Below, one piece after another: positions 23,151 to 37,800 of a stretch of 64,000 nucleotides of DNA (position 1 is its first letter; each line of letters starts with the position of its first letter). This DNA is from Oxyruncus cristatus (taxonomy: Eukaryota; Chordata; Aves; Passeriformes; Cotingidae). The stretch is taken from the NCBI GenBank assembly GCA_013399855.1, contig VXAY01002346.1, positions 143,283 to 207,282 on the forward strand, given 5' to 3'. The notes below the pieces were generated by a model, which did not search any database, was not told where the DNA came from, and worked only from the letters and a program-made list of their open reading frames with translations. The position numbers were made by a program, and so were the translations under genes.

Positions 23151-26100
23151 TCCTCTCCATTCTTTCCAGTCTTATGCCAAACACATATTCCCATGGAAAT
23201 TGTGTCTCTTGTCTGGCATTTCCTTGTTTGCTTTTGGGACAGCTGCTTATTAGCCACAGATTTCTCAAGAGTGGCTTATGTGGAATGAAGTTGAGAGCTG
23301 GTTTTTTCCTGCTGCCCTGTGTTGTGGGGTTGGGAGGATCCAGCAAAAGCACAAGTCCCACAGTCTCTGGCCTCTTTGCTTCAGTGTGCTGTGAGTAATT
23401 CCTTGTGGGTTGTGTAATTTCTTGTGGGTTGACCTGAGGTGCATGTCACAAAATGCTTTCTGATACTGCTTCTCTTAGTTGCAAGACTGGGTCACACCCG
23501 TATTTCTGACACTGTCCAGAATGGCCACAAGAGTCATCCTGCCTGTGGAGGGGCAATTAAGCTCGAATTCTGTCAGTGGAAGGCTGATCATGAACAAACA
23601 GCCTGGCCTCACAAGAGAACTGCCAGCAGTCGTGCTCACAGGGCAACAAGGGTGACTGTCCCACAGCAGAGGTCGGGGTTAGCTGGTGCTGGGATTCTGT
23701 GTGGTCTGGGGTCCCTTGTTCCTTGTTTCTCTTCAGCTGGTCCCCTGCTCTGTGTAGTGGCCCTTCTGCAGTAAGAATGTGCAGCAGCATCAGAGCAGGG
23801 AGGACGGAGGCAAGTTCACAACCAGGTGGAGGAGCTTTGTTAGGAAAGGAAAAGGGAGCAAGTAGAATATGATTCTCATTCAGTTTAGATGTTAAGAGTA
23901 TCTACCATCTTACAAAGGACAGATCTTGCTGAAACGGCTTCATCCTCTACCTCAGGGGAAGTGAAGTGTGCTGAGCTAGGGAGGTGCCTTGGAAGATCAA
24001 TATTGGAGGTGGCATTGTTACTCATTTTCTCCCATGAATAATCAAGCTATTATTGGATTATTGTTGGACTTCCACTCTGTCTCTTAGCATCTACATTCAT
24101 GTTTGTTGTTTATATTGTTGGTATATTTACTACCCACTTCTCTTCAATGCAGTGCAGCGGGAAAAGGGCTCACTTGGAATCCCTTTTGGGCAGTTTAATT
24201 CTTAATAAATCCTGTTGTACTTTTCTGAGATTGCCAGTTCCATTCCCCTTTGCCAGTCTCTCAGAGAGTTACAGACTTGAAGACTTTTTTTTAAACTTTT
24301 TTTTTTTTTTAAGCAGAATAAATGTGTTCAGAATAATAAAAAGCTCAACAGCTAAATGTATAAAGCATATCTGAGAAATGTTCTTTCCTATAATGAAAGC
24401 CACAAACCCTGGGGGAATTCTATGCCATGAATATATCCAGAGTGGGAAGAGCCTTCTCAGTTTGGTTTCCAGGTCTTAGTTAATTAGTGTATTGGTCCCA
24501 GTCTCCTTTCTTTTCCAAAGCTGCTCTCTACTGTTCCTGTCCCCAGCTCCTGTGCTGCAGGGGTTGCTCACAGTTCCAGCACCAGTCCCTGATCCGTTCT
24601 GGAGGTGTTCAGGGGTTCGTGTTATGCAGCAGGTTTTTTTATTCGGTGTTGGGGTTTTATTTTTTAAGGGTCATGTGGTGAGTAGCTATGGCTGGGTGGA
24701 GGTTAGTTCCCTGTGAAAGGAAGGTGTGTGCTTTCTGTGTGCCTCTCATATACCTGATTAATTAAATAGTCTGTTTGACGTCTACCAGCTGATAGGAAGT
24801 TTACCTTGTCTACATGACTGACTTCTAACGTTCCCTAACCAACACTGTCGTTTTTCTTACAGGCTTCGATGCACATTACTCATAACGTTGGTTATAATCT
24901 GTTTACCGATGATCATTAAAACATGTTTCTTGGAATAACGTCCACTTCAGGCTTCTAGTTCTGCTGGTTGTGAACAAAGTAAGGTCAGATCTTCCTATGC
25001 TGCACATCTAGAACTGGAGAAGACATTTTGTTTTACTAATCAGTTTAACTTGATTTGTAATGAATGGTTGCTGGCAGTCTTGTTAAATGTTTAACCAAAA
25101 TCACTGAAATGAAAATCCAGCCATTCTTCACCACTGGTACAGGCATAACTAAGCATTTTAAGTGCACAGCAAAACATTCTACCCACCAGGATTTCTTCAA
25201 AATCCAGAGCTTCAAGAGATGGAATTGGAGGCCCTAAAAGAGGAGCTGAGGGCACGGGAAAGCATTTCCTGAGTAACTGGGTCTGATCCCCTGCAGTGTC
25301 AGGTAAGGGACTTCTGAAAGTCACCGTAGCTCATTTTAAACATAATCAAAATGTATCTGTTTGAGAGTACTGTAGGCCAAGGTGAATGTATGCCAGACTG
25401 TTAGGTGTCTCTCTTACATGCACTAAAATACAGTTTTGGAATATGGCATCATTTTTCCTTTCAGCATCTGTCTGAGGTTGCAAGTACTAACCAGCAGGTT
25501 CGTAATTTTGTTTCCAGATGAGAACTGAGGTGCAATGAGATTAAGACTTGCTTTAGGGTTTGCTGAGTTAGCCTGGCAGCAGAGGAGGGAGCTGGTTTTG
25601 TCTGTCAGAGTGATTTCATTACTGGTCAGCTTTCCCTCAGATCAGCAAATGTTTCCTCCTGTGTAAAAGAAATGCCAAAGAAGGGAGTGGGTTATTACGT
25701 CAGGGGGAAAATGAGTTTTGACAGCAGTTTTGGCAAACACAGGTCACAGAAGCTCAGTTTGCAGGTGGTGAGTTGTCTCCTGCTGGTGCCGAGTGCTGTG
25801 TTGGGACGGGGAAGGGCTGTGGATTTATGAATTATTTAAGCTGCTGCACCATCTAGTGGTAGCTTTTAGAAAAACCCTCTCAATCATATAAAATAAAAGC
25901 AGATAATCTATTTAACTTTCCAATTCCAACTGCATATATAATTAAAAGCAAGTAGCTGTGTTAAGGCAAATGTAAAGGCATCATCTTGCCCCTAGGGAAG
26001 CCTGATGTTATATTCCTTCTTAACATGTGTTTACATCTTTCTTGCAGATAACATAACTCTTAGTTTTATCTTCTCAAGCAAAGTGCTCTTAGTTGCACAA

Positions 26101-29100
26101 GAGTTAGCTTCCAGAGAAGAAAAAGAAAATTATCTTGTTGGAAAGCAAAAATAGTTTGTGCACAAAATAATATTTATTCTTAGTTCAAAAGGTCAAATGT
26201 TCTCTTTAAAAATATGACTTGTAATAGAAGCTGGATTAGTATTCTGGAGAGTAAGACTATCCACTGCATAGAAGGAGCGGTGAGAGTGGCATTGCCTATT
26301 TTTCCCATGTAAAACTGCTGATGTGCCTCACATCTGCTCTGGAGAGATTCCCAGACAGTCAGCCATGAGGAACCAGTGCATTATCCAGCTCCTGCCACTC
26401 AAGGAATCAGCTTAGAAATCGTGAGGCTTTTTAAAAAAACAAAACCAAACCCACTCTGCATTTCTTGTATTCTTTCTAGTTTTTTAGCCTGTAGGCTGCA
26501 CTCATTTCACACTTTGTAGCTTTTCTCAGGATCCTGGGAAGTGGAAATATTTTCTTTTAAAATGAATGCTGAGTTTCACACGTGATTCCAGTAGCAGAGA
26601 CTCTCAGCAAAGCACTAAAAATAGTGAGAGTCATGATAAAATTGCAAGAGCAGGAAGTGTTGCCTCTGAGAGGAGTGGGGAGGAATCTCAATTTGTATGC
26701 ATTCATTAACTTGGCGGCTGAAGTTAAGCTGCTTTTTCTGGGGTGCTGCTTCTTTCCTTGCTGAAAGAATGATAAGAAGTGTTCACAAACCAACTGAATG
26801 CTCCAAGGTGGTTTATAACAATCACAGTAACTTGTCATTTACAATCTGTTATCACAGCTCTAACATGTAATTCAGATGATTTGTAATTTCCTGGCTTTGT
26901 TTTTGCAGGTAGATTGAAGCTGTGTGCATGCTTAATTTTTTGGATAAAATGCCCTGAGTGCCAACCTCTGGTTAGTGGTAATGATTTGGAGCAGGCTGGA
27001 AAGGTATCTGCATGCTCAGCACGATGATACCTTTGAAATCAGGGGCTGTGCTACTTCATCTCCATTGTAATACCTGTGGCTTCAAGAGGTGCTGCAGTGG
27101 CACTTCTACATAGGCAGCACTGGCTTTGTGTCTGGCAAGAAAGTTCTACTTCCATGCAGCTGTCTGTGCTCACACTCCTTTGATTGTCGTGGAAAGCTCT
27201 GTGATCACTGCCAGGTGTAATGCAAATAAAATGCATCTCACTTGGAAGGAAGGAGCCCAGGGGGCTGCTCATAATTCTGCAGAACAGCGGGAAGGGAGGT
27301 ACAGAAACAAACTGGACTGGCAGCCTGGGGGGGTTGTTCCACCCAGGGACCTTAGGTGGGCTGGGGACTGAGCCAGCTCCTTTCTTCTGGTGACCTGGAG
27401 TGGTTTGTCATGGTACCTTCCATCTCAGGTCAACAGGTAGTGTGAATCTAACGGTGGTACCTTATAAAGGAAATACCCCTGAGGGTGGAAATGGCTGCTC
27501 TGAAGGTTATGGTGCTTGGAACTGAAAGAAAAACATCCAACCTCTTTTAGCATATGTATGGTGTGTCTCTTTTACTTGTGCTATGTGTTTAGTAAGCACA
27601 GAAAGAAACTTTTGTGGCTGTAATGAACAGAAACTTCTGCTCCAGAACAAAACCAGGCTGGTTAAACAGCAAAAAAATTTCTGAATTTAATTTTTGAATT
27701 AATTAATAATTTGTGTGGTGTTTTCTTACTATAGACGTTTGTTGTTAACAAAGCATATTTTCCTCTGTCCAGTGTAATACCTGACCTTTCACACTCTGAT
27801 TTTACTGTATCACACTTCAAAGGTGGTTCCCATCAATACTTTTATGTTTGGTTTTTTTTTTAATTCAGTTTAATTTGTTACAGTTTTCTTTTGTGCTCTT
27901 GTTTTGTTCAGTAATTCCATACTCCTGTTGACCTGGTGGTGGTTGTACATAAAATGCTGATATTTGTCTTAAAGTTCACTGAGATTCCATCACTAAACTA
28001 TGATGAGGCCATTATGCCAGTCACGGAATTTTCCTCTTTGCCACATTTTATTCTTTCCTAGACTGTAGTGCAGGATATTGATGGTAGGGACTCAAGGGAG
28101 CTTAAGCCCTTTGCTGTAGGTCCCTCCTTGTGTGAGTAACTGAAAGATTCTGAAGTAAATAACCACAGTCCTTTCTGGAGATCAGAATTAATTTATGGAA
28201 ATGTTTTTAAGTGTAACTGACTGATTATAGTTGTTGTTTTCCTACTTGTATATGAGTGAAACACAAGCAAGGTCAAAATGAAATCTAACAACCAACCACT
28301 TTTTAAATCTCAAAGTAATCCACAAGTATAGTGTCAAAATGATATTCCGTGCTCTTGGGCAATGATTAACTTATATAACCAGCTAATGAAATACTGCCCG
28401 TGAGAACCTTTTCATTCCTCTTGGTACTAATTTGGAATTTGAAATGTTATTTGAGTGATTAAGCAGATGAAAATCCTGGAAAAATTTTTAGCTGTTGCAG
28501 TTTTAAAGCAATTCTTGGAAATCAGACAGTGCCTCTCTCCTCTGGTGATGTCCAGTTTTAGTAAAGTTCAGCTGCTTACACGAGTAACAGTCCTTCTATT
28601 TGCATTTCTTTGGATGAACTGGAATACTCCACCTATTTTGTTGAGAGCTTTTTAAAAATCTTTATTCCATACTAGCAGTTTAACTAACATTTAAATAACA
28701 TTGACTAAGTCCATTAGCTGGCTGGTGGCATTCCTGAAATAGCACAACAATCTGTTTTCGATGGACTTCCAGCTACAGAAATGATCTGATGAAGTAACCG
28801 AAGTGATACATTTGCTTTCCCAGGGATTTCAGGGGAGGAAGCAAGGGAGCTAGGAATGCAAATACTCCTGAAATTATTTGAGGATTAATATTATGAATTA
28901 TTTAGTTCTCAGGAATCAAGTGACCCTTACAGTAAAACTGTGTTATTGAGTGCAGGAATGAAACCCCATGGGTTTGCTTCCAGAAATGCCCAGTATTGCA
29001 TATAATTTTCTTGTCCTTTGTATCTGCCATTTTCAGAGTTAAATGTGTGCTTCTACTTATGATGGCAACCCCATAGCAACACCATCTGTTTATTCAAATT

Positions 29101-32100
29101 GATGTTTCCTTATAAGTGAAACGTGGTAGTTAAATATAGCTTGACAATTACCTGACATTTTCAGAGTTTAAGTTGTTTTTCATTGCAAGATATTAAAAAG
29201 CAAAATTGGAAATAATTTGGTTGTCAGACACTGTGTTGTAAATAATATTTTGCAAAACCAAATACCCCAATTTTCTGTGAAGAAATGCTGCTCTTACCTC
29301 TCAAGTTCAGTGATCTACACTGTCCAAGTTGAGTTCCAGTTTCTACCAAAACACATGACAAGATAAACTGGTATAACCTTTAAACTATTAATGAAAAAAC
29401 ACCTTAAATAAATGACAGAACAGCCTTAATCATAACCATAAGTAAGTGCAGTCATTCCATTTGAGCAGGAAAGTAAAAACCCACAATATCAAGGACTTCA
29501 GCCTTAGATTTGAATGCCTATTTTGGTTTTGTTTAATGCACAACTTAAAATGGGAATGTGACTATTCTTGTAGTTTCTGTAGACTTCAGCATTTGGGGGA
29601 AGGAAGCAAGAGGGAAGGGAAAACAGGGTAATTCCTTCTTAAACCCTCCTGCTCTGTGGCAAGCAGAGGGGCTTCACTGAGAGTTCTTCCTGTCTCTGTT
29701 CTTTCTGTTTAAGCTCTAGAGATGCTATAAATTGTTCGAGCTGATCACAACAGCACAAACGCTGCCAGTGACAGCCGGTGGGGGCTTTCTCCGTGTCCTA
29801 CTTAGTCGGAGGTGAGTGAGAGCAGGCTGCAATGATCCTGTAAAACTGCAGTTCATCAACGTGGAAGGAAAGGAGATTAAAATGGAGCGAGAGGCGTGAG
29901 TCATCAAACTGCCACGCACCGCTGGGTTTAGCAGTCGGCATCCGTAGGGTTTGGGGAGGAAAACCTGGGGTATTTTTGGCTGTTGCTGTCAATAGCTGTC
30001 AGAAGAGTTGGACTGAGCAAAGTGAGATTAAAAGGAAGACTATAATACAGAAGGGAAGTTTAAAAAAAGCAACAGATCTACTTAATTAATTGCAGCCTAC
30101 TTATATACTCATTAACTGCTATTATGAGTCAATCTTTCTCTGCCTCAGGTTTCCATTCTGAAGGTAGAAGATAGAGAGCAAAGCGACTGTTCTCCAGCCA
30201 CTGGCCAACAATGTCTTACACTTTGTATCACGTTCTTATACCTCTCATTTAAATAGTGTAATACAATTTTAAGAAAAAAAAGTTTTTATGGGAGAAATAT
30301 GACTGGTGTTTATATGAGGAGATTAAGAGCAATAGTTGAGGTTCATGCAGTCATAATGAGATGGACTGTTTGACAGTGCTTTAAAACAGCAACTGTCCAT
30401 TTATTAACACTATTAGAAAATATTGGAACTAGAATTGTGTGTGTGCATGTGTGTGGGAAATAGGACTGGAAAATAAAAGTCTGTAAACTTTCTTGTAAGT
30501 TGAGAATATATATGTGTGTATATATATATATATATATAAAAAATCTGGGTAATAGAGGTTCCTTGAAATGTCTACAAATGTGGAGGCCCAAAGAGAACCT
30601 TTTGTTCTGGAAGGGTATTTGGGACCTCAGATGTAGCACATTTGCCATTTGTCAGGATCCTCAGTCATTTCATACTAACAATGGCTGTAGTCCTGTGGTT
30701 GTGCAAAATGCAGCAATCATGTTACTTCACTGCAAGAGTAGTCACAAGTCACTTACCTTCTAAAATACTTTTCTTTGACAGCAGTGGCTCTATGGTTTCA
30801 TATTTGCTACTGATAGTTTCCCTCAGTGTTTTCAGCTGAACCACCCCTAGAGGTGACACAGAACTCTCCCCGTCTGATGTTGGCTGGTTGTGTTCAGCGT
30901 GTGCCTGGAGAACCCAAGCTAGCAGAACACCTTCCTGCTTTTCTCTCTTCTGCTCCATGGAAGTCCTTAATCCTGGCAGAGAGTTGTAATTCTGACAACT
31001 CGTCCCCAAAGCTCTGGTGGCTGCTCTTGGACATGAAATGTCGTGGACATTGTTGCTTCAGGGGGCTGAGACTTAGCCCACTTAATACTGGAAAGAAAAC
31101 ACCCAGCTGGAGTAGATGAAGAAGAGAAGGCACATGGTAAATGGAGGAGTCTCTGTTCCTTTTTGGTGTTTTCTTGACATAGAAGCAGAGAGCAGCCTCC
31201 TCTTTATGGCCCAGTAGAGTTTTCTTCCATTGCACAGCCTCTCTTCCTTTCAGAAATGCCAATTTGTTGTGGTTATGGTCCTGACCAGGGCAGTTCTCAC
31301 AGTGAGACCCTCCCCAGATAGAGCTTTACCTCTGCTCACTTCAGTGAAGTCTTCCTGAATCACTGTCCTTCTCTCCAAGCACAGACAGGGCTGCTGGCAG
31401 TTGGCACAAACCCAGCACTGAAACCCATGGGAGAGGAAGCACCTTGCATTGGCCCATTGGGATTGCCACTGGGAAAAACCACATTACAGCTGGCCCTGGA
31501 ACTGTGCTCTGCGAAATGAGACCGCGGAGATGGATTAATGCTGCTCTGTAGTACTTGTGTGCATTAAGGAATGGGTTGCTGTGGTTGTCAGGTGCTTTGC
31601 ATTGTAAAGCAGCTCTCAACTTCTTTATGGCTTTGACACGCTTTGGACTGAAACATTCCATTTCTGTGAGGTGCCTCACAGAAAAATTTCCTGGAAAATT
31701 TTAGAAAAAAGGAGTTTGAAGACTGCTTCTTTGAAACTATTGATTAGAGGCCTTAAAAGGACCCTGCAAAGGCAATATTACTTAATCCCAGAACTGAAGA
31801 CTTAACAAATTTTGTAACTCTCAGTGGGTGACAGGTGATGTTGTTCTGGACAGTCAGCCTCCTGGAGTGTGTGTGTTTTCTTAGTGGGTATGTAGCTGTG
31901 CACATTGTCTTGCTCTGCTCGCTGCTCACATTGCATTTAGTGCTGCTTCAGAGCCTGGGCAGCTCCACTCTGCAGGAAATTTTAGAGCAGTGGTGCTCCC
32001 AGCCTGTGCTCCAGGTCACCCTGGGGGACTAATTTTCACTGACTCAAGCAAAAGACCTTGACGTGTATCGAGACTTTGGCTGAGAGTGGGACTGAGGGGA

Positions 32101-34460
32101 AAGATTACCCTTTTCTAAAGCACACAGAAGTCATGGAAACATTATTTTATCTCTGTGCTAAAAAGCCAGCTATTGTTTGTCAGTGTCCCTGCGTCATGAA
32201 ATACATGGTATTTCTAATAAATCTCTGAAATACTAGGTTGAGACTGTGATTATCTGCAGGTCTGATAAGGTTGGGTTGGAGTTGCAGTGGTGGAGAGCCA
32301 GGGAAAGAACTTGACAACACCAGATTCAGGACATTGCCAAGACCCAACCAGCAAAGCTCAGGGTTCCCAGGTTCCAAGAGACCTGGGTGGCCCTCACTGC
32401 AGGGGGCTAAAAGAAACACATAAACAGCAGAAAACTGTATCTTCTAGGAAGAGTAGGGAGCTCTGCTATTACTGATGAGGTAAGTGGAAATAAAAGGAAT
32501 TCACTATCTGAAAATTTGCCATTTGTTCATGTTAATATCTCAATAAAGAGGCTGAAGAGACCATGAAGTGCTGCTCGTCCAAAGCAGAGCTGCTAGAATG
32601 CATCTGAAGGCTTTTATTTGGGTTTTTTTTTTAATTGCAGCTAAGAAATAAAAACAGAAAGGATGTGTGTGGAGGACAGTCTGATGCTTTTAAGATGAGT
32701 TCCAGGCAGTTCAATTCATTTGGTTTCAACTGAACATGTATTTTTCTAGAATGTTTACAAGGATTTTTGTGCTATTGTGTATCTTTCCTCTTGGAGATAC
32801 TTATAACAAGATTTACCTTGAAGCAGAGTCTTTGAAATGTGATCTGAAATTTCTGGTATTGGCAGAGTTCTGTCTTTTTAATGATCGTATATATGGGTCT
32901 AATTATCTCCTTTGAACTCAAAACTCACTGTGGTGAAGTAGCTTTATGATTCTTTTTCTATTTTTTTTTTGTTTTGTTTAAACACCACGAGATGGCCACC
33001 CTTGCTGATAATATGGCTAAAATGTGTTATATTAAATTTTTAAGATCACTGAGTCCTATGGATATATATCAAAATTATTCGTTTTGTACCTGGACTTTGG
33101 CTTCTGTACAGTTCCAGTGACTTTGGTTTAACAGTAGGTTTATTGCATACCATATATATTTACGTAGATAGATGAGGCTTCTTTTCTACTTGTGTCTTCA
33201 CCATAGTAAAAAGGAAAGAAATTGCAGCTTGTTAAGGTCTAATACTGACCCCAGTGTGGTCTGCAGGGTTTTTTGCACACAGTGCAGAGGTAGGCACAGG
33301 CCTGCTGAAGGGTTTGTCTTACCACACTTGGAATATATTGCTAGCAAGCTGTATCTAAAAATATAAAAATACTGTAAATTACTGGAATGAATTCATTATT
33401 AGGATCTATTTCAGATCGGAACAGTGAGGAAAAGAACTGTTATCTAAATTTTACTCCTTCATGATTAACTGCAGAGAACAAACTCCCTGTAGGGATCTCG
33501 GGCTGCTTCTGGTCCATGGGCAGGAGGTCCACAGTGAAGGGAAGTGGCCTGTGGAGATAATTAGTACATCTGTTTTCTCTGCCCAGATACATCTGTGGTA
33601 CTAAACTGGCTGATCATTCTATTTTGCTTGATAATTGTGAGGAAGGTTGTTTGACTAATGAAAAGTTCAATCTTTCTCGTTCAGACAGGTAAATTCGTGT
33701 TACATGGAGAGATGTGCTGGGGACAGTAGGAAACAGATTGATGTAACATACTGCTGCTTCCTAATGCTTTGCTCTGATGAAGGCTTATAAAATGTGTGAG
33801 GTGGAGTGAGGAGTGATGATCCCAGTGAGTGCAGAGGGAGGCTTTTGACAAACAGTGCAGCTGCCTTATCTGGGAGGTTGAATTTTTTTGAGATGGTGAC
33901 CTGTAACAGCTGACTTCTGTTTCACTGACTCTTAAAAGGCTTCATTTAATGAGTTAGAATTAATTCCATGCAAGTCTGATTTCTCCCTTGCTCTTTGTTA
34001 CTGTCAGAGAGGGGGAGGAGGAACATTTTGCTGTTGTAGTCTTTTTGCTTTAAGAGTAGAATTTCAGATGAGTTACATAATATTGAGGAAAACTGAGAGT
34101 GAAATGTACTGTTTTGACCTTCATAGTCATCTAATAATTGTTTTACAGCCATTTCAATTTTGTGCTATTCTCAGTATCATTAAATTCTAGAGAACTAATT
34201 CTGGTCAATTAAACTTTACCCATTATATTAAATGAATTTAAAATACAGTTTTGAAAAAGCTTTTGATGTTTTAATACTGAGTGTATTTTCGGAAAAGGGA
34301 AAGCCTGTAGCTCTACTACCCATCCCAAAGAATATACTCGTTAAGCCTCTCTTCCTTGAGAGTACATTCTCTTGGATCTTAAACTACTCCTCCTTTTGTA
34401 AAAATACCTGGATTTGATTCTATCTTGACCATGGCATTCCTGAAAATGAATTTCCATTCA
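23151..34460. other. Long gene-free stretch
   Basis: Mostly 38-42% GC by eye, with no recognisable gene. It includes a T-run at 24299-24311, a (TG) tract at 30437-30458, and the AT repeat listed separately. Two coding-like segments (25.16-25.30 kb and 30.75-30.85 kb) are described in findings. Confidence 0.5.
30506..30537. repeat. AT/GT microsatellite
   Basis: Alternating ATATAT with a central GTGTGT, about 32 bp. Likely length-variable. Confidence 0.9.
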
Positions 34461-34822
34461 CAGAATCACAGAATATGCGGAGTTAGAAGGGACCCACGGG
34501 GATTGTCCAAGTCCAACAATCCCTGCCCTGGCACAGCTCCAGCCCTTCCCTGGGTGCTGTCCCTGGTCCCCCTAGAGCAGAGCTCAGTCCTGCCCCTCCT
34601 CTGCCCCTGCCAGGCAGTTGGAACTGCACTGAGGGCTCTCCTCAGTCTCCTCTTCTGCAGCTGAACACACCAAGTGCCCTCAGTGTCTTCACACGGCTTC
34701 AAATCAAGGCCCTTTACCTTTGGACACTCTCTAATGGCTTAATATCGTTTTTCTATATGTATATTTTTATACAGTTTTGGCCCCAAGACTGCACACTGTA
34801 CTGAAGGTGAGGCCCCACAAGT
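34461..34822 (-). mobile_element. CR1 LINE 3' fragment, older subfamily
   Basis: It begins CAGAATCACAGAATATGCGG, then AGAAGGGACCCACGGGGATT. Later it carries CTCCTCAGTCTCCTCTTCTG, GCTGAACACACCAAGTG, TTTGGACACTCTCTAATGGC, and ACTGCACACTGTACTGAAGG followed by TGAGGCC, all diagnostic of a reversed CR1 3' region. The internal AT-rich part around 34741-34775 is diverged. Open frames on both strands are by-products. Confidence 0.92.
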
Positions 34823-37800
34823 CAGAACCCACAGCTGTCATCATCATCATCAGGGAATATTTTGGATTGAGAAGGAAGGGAGAAGTATATATGCCCTTTC
34901 TCCACCCCCGAAGTTACCTTATGAACTTCCATAGGAATTACTGCCAAAGAAAACATCTAATTTATGGGTTTGAGCAGGAAATAAAAGCCTGGGTGTAAGC
35001 ACATGCTTTACTTGCTTGAAGGTCTCTGTTAACTTTATTCTAAAACGAAGGTGTGTTCTGGTGACGTTAACATTAGGCCTGCTTCGATCAGCAAGCTGGA
35101 CCAGCTGCCTTCCTTCCAACCTCAGTCTTTCTGTGGTCTCTGGAACTTTATCTATGAGCGGACATGAGTAAAATGGACTAAGGATGATAGAAGCAGTTAT
35201 GCATTTTTATGTCTGGTTAGATTTTTATTTTAGTTTTTGGCAAAGCCGGTTGTTGTGAAACCGCTCTTCGAAGGGCCAGTGATTATCTGAAGCTGTGGGC
35301 CACCTCTGGCAAGATACTCCTCCCCTACATAAGAAAACTCAAATCAAGAACTCGTGTAAAAATATTAAAGGGTTTTTATTTCACTCTACCACCAGTTTTT
35401 GCATAACTGAATGGCTAGTACTCCATTTTTTTTTCTATTACCTGCACACATTTTTAAACCTATTAAAAAGCAAACAGGAAGAAGTGCTCATTCACCTTTG
35501 CTATTACAACATTTATAAATTCAGAGACAAATTAGTGATATTTTGAATGCCTTTTTAGAGGCTGGAGGATGGACAATCAATATGAGTCAACTCTAGGTAA
35601 TATTTGAGTAGGAAGGGTTAAGGACAATCATTTTAACAGAGATGGTTCACCCAAGCCAAATAACTTTCTCTTATTTAGGGAAATAGCTATTCTAAATCCA
35701 TTAAATAAACATGGATGGAATTTTCCTTGCTACTTCTGTAAACATCAATATGTAGGCAAAATGAATCAAAGAAATGTTTTTTCTTTAATGTTCTGGTGTT
35801 CTTTAACCTTAGTAGCCTTAAGAGGTTGTTGCTATAATGATTAGCAGTTTGCACTTAGTTGGTAGCATCAAAGCAATGAGACAGGGAAGGTTTCTGCCCA
35901 GTGCATCAGCTGTGTGGAACAGACTGCTCCGATGCCTCCTGCAGAAGTTGATGCTCACGCTTTCTTTTTCCCTCTGAGGTGCAACAGTGCAAGGGACAGA
36001 CCTTACAACACTCACTGTGTGGCCTTAATGAGGCCATTTGAAGCACTTTGGATCAAAGTGAAGAAAGAACCTGTTATTGCAGGTCAAATTTCTTGTCCCA
36101 AAGGCCAGCAGAACACTTTCTGCAGATAATTGTGAGAATTAGAGAATGTTACAATTTTATAGGTTAATTTTTCTTTCCTTACAAGAAAGGCCTAAAGTCC
36201 TGTTTGTAATCCTTTTGCTGGCTGCAGGAGAAGAAAGAATGCTGGTCCAGAAACAAAACCCTGGTTGAAGGTAGTGGTGTGTGACGACTCATGGGCTGGT
36301 TTCAGCCTTCCTGCAGGGTTCCCTCTTGATATGAAAGATACATTGTGATTAAAAACTAATTGTAAGCCCCACTGTTCTTTGTTTAAAAGCAAGGTGAGAA
36401 TGCCTCTAATAGAATTAGAATAGTAAGGTGTGTCTGGTTGTTTGTCCTGGGCCATGTGCTTTTTGCTCTCCGGGCTGCAAGCACTGTGCTGGTGATTCTC
36501 AGAGGGATAACAGTAGCAGTCCCAGAACCAGGAAGGCCAAAACCAGGAAAGGCAAACTCCCAAGAGCAAGTTGATTTCATTCTATTCTCTTGTATGTTAA
36601 CTGTAGCAGAATAATGATCTCTGGAAATAATTGTGTCCCTGTGGACAGCTCTGACCTACGTGTCCAGGTCTGTGTACGTGACAGTCACACGTTTGCTCAG
36701 GATGTGCTGCATTTTGGCCACATCCACTGTGATATTTTGATAGTGTTGGGCCGTGTGTGTGATTGGATTTGTGTGATAGCATCTGTAAGGCAGTGGAATT
36801 TAAGGGTCCAGGATGAAATCCTTTAAACATCTGTGATTTATCTTTCATGGACTCCCTCCAGAAACCTGGACGTGCACATGTGGACACTGCAGTCTCACTC
36901 CAGTAAAAGTGAGAGGCATTCCCCTGGCTCAGCTGTCCTGTGCTGGGCTCAGAGCTGCAGCCCCTCACAACTAAATGCCATTAATCATGGCAAAGCTCAA
37001 GTTTGCAGTGTGTTTTGCATCAAGTTAGCGGGATGTCCAGCAGGCTGCTCTAGTGGGAGGTGGAAGTGTTGGCACATGTGAAAAAGCAGGGGCAAAATAA
37101 TGTATTTGTTATGTGAAATGTTTAGCGTTTGCTGATAGTAAATCCTCTCTATTCACAACTGGTGAAAAGGAGCCTCACCGTGTTTGCTGTGGACTAAAGA
37201 AAATAATGGAGTGAGCAACAAACATTACTTTTGACTCACTTCCAGGATAGTCTGGAGGTGATGCAATCACACTGCATGAAATACAGCACTGTGGACTGTG
37301 TCCACCACAGATAATGACAGAGCAAACTGGGTAAGTTTATAGAATTTAATATGCGGGGGGAAAGACTTGTGCTACCCAAGATCACTTTGAGGATATTCAG
37401 CTGCAGAATCCAGGGTCATGGAGAAGCAATTTTAATGAGTCAGCAGTGTAGATCTCTTTTCCCTCTTGCCTCTGGGAGCCTTTCAAGTCTCACAACTGTT
37501 GTCCAGAATGTGGTTCCAGAGGCAGAGCTGATCACAGCTGTGCCTTGCTGTAGATGTCTGTCAGAAAGTAACATCCTTGCATGATGGAGGGGGGAAAAAA
37601 AAAACAAATCCAAACACAAAACAGGCTATGCTGTCACTGTTCTACATGTGTGTGTGTATACATATTTTGGCTTAATTCTAAAATTTTGGGCTTGCAAATG
37701 CAAGTTTTGGCTACGGTTATGTGGAAGAACTGTAGTTGATGGCAAAAATACATTTGCCCGAAGAAACTTTTATTTTACGTGAAGTCAGTCTTAACAAATG

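Noticed and set aside
22970..23361. Overlapping open frames on both strands
   Set aside because: Most of their length comes from the CR1 fragment at 22859-23150, which is non-coding here.
34425..34702. Open frames on both strands
   Set aside because: They lie in the CR1 fragment.
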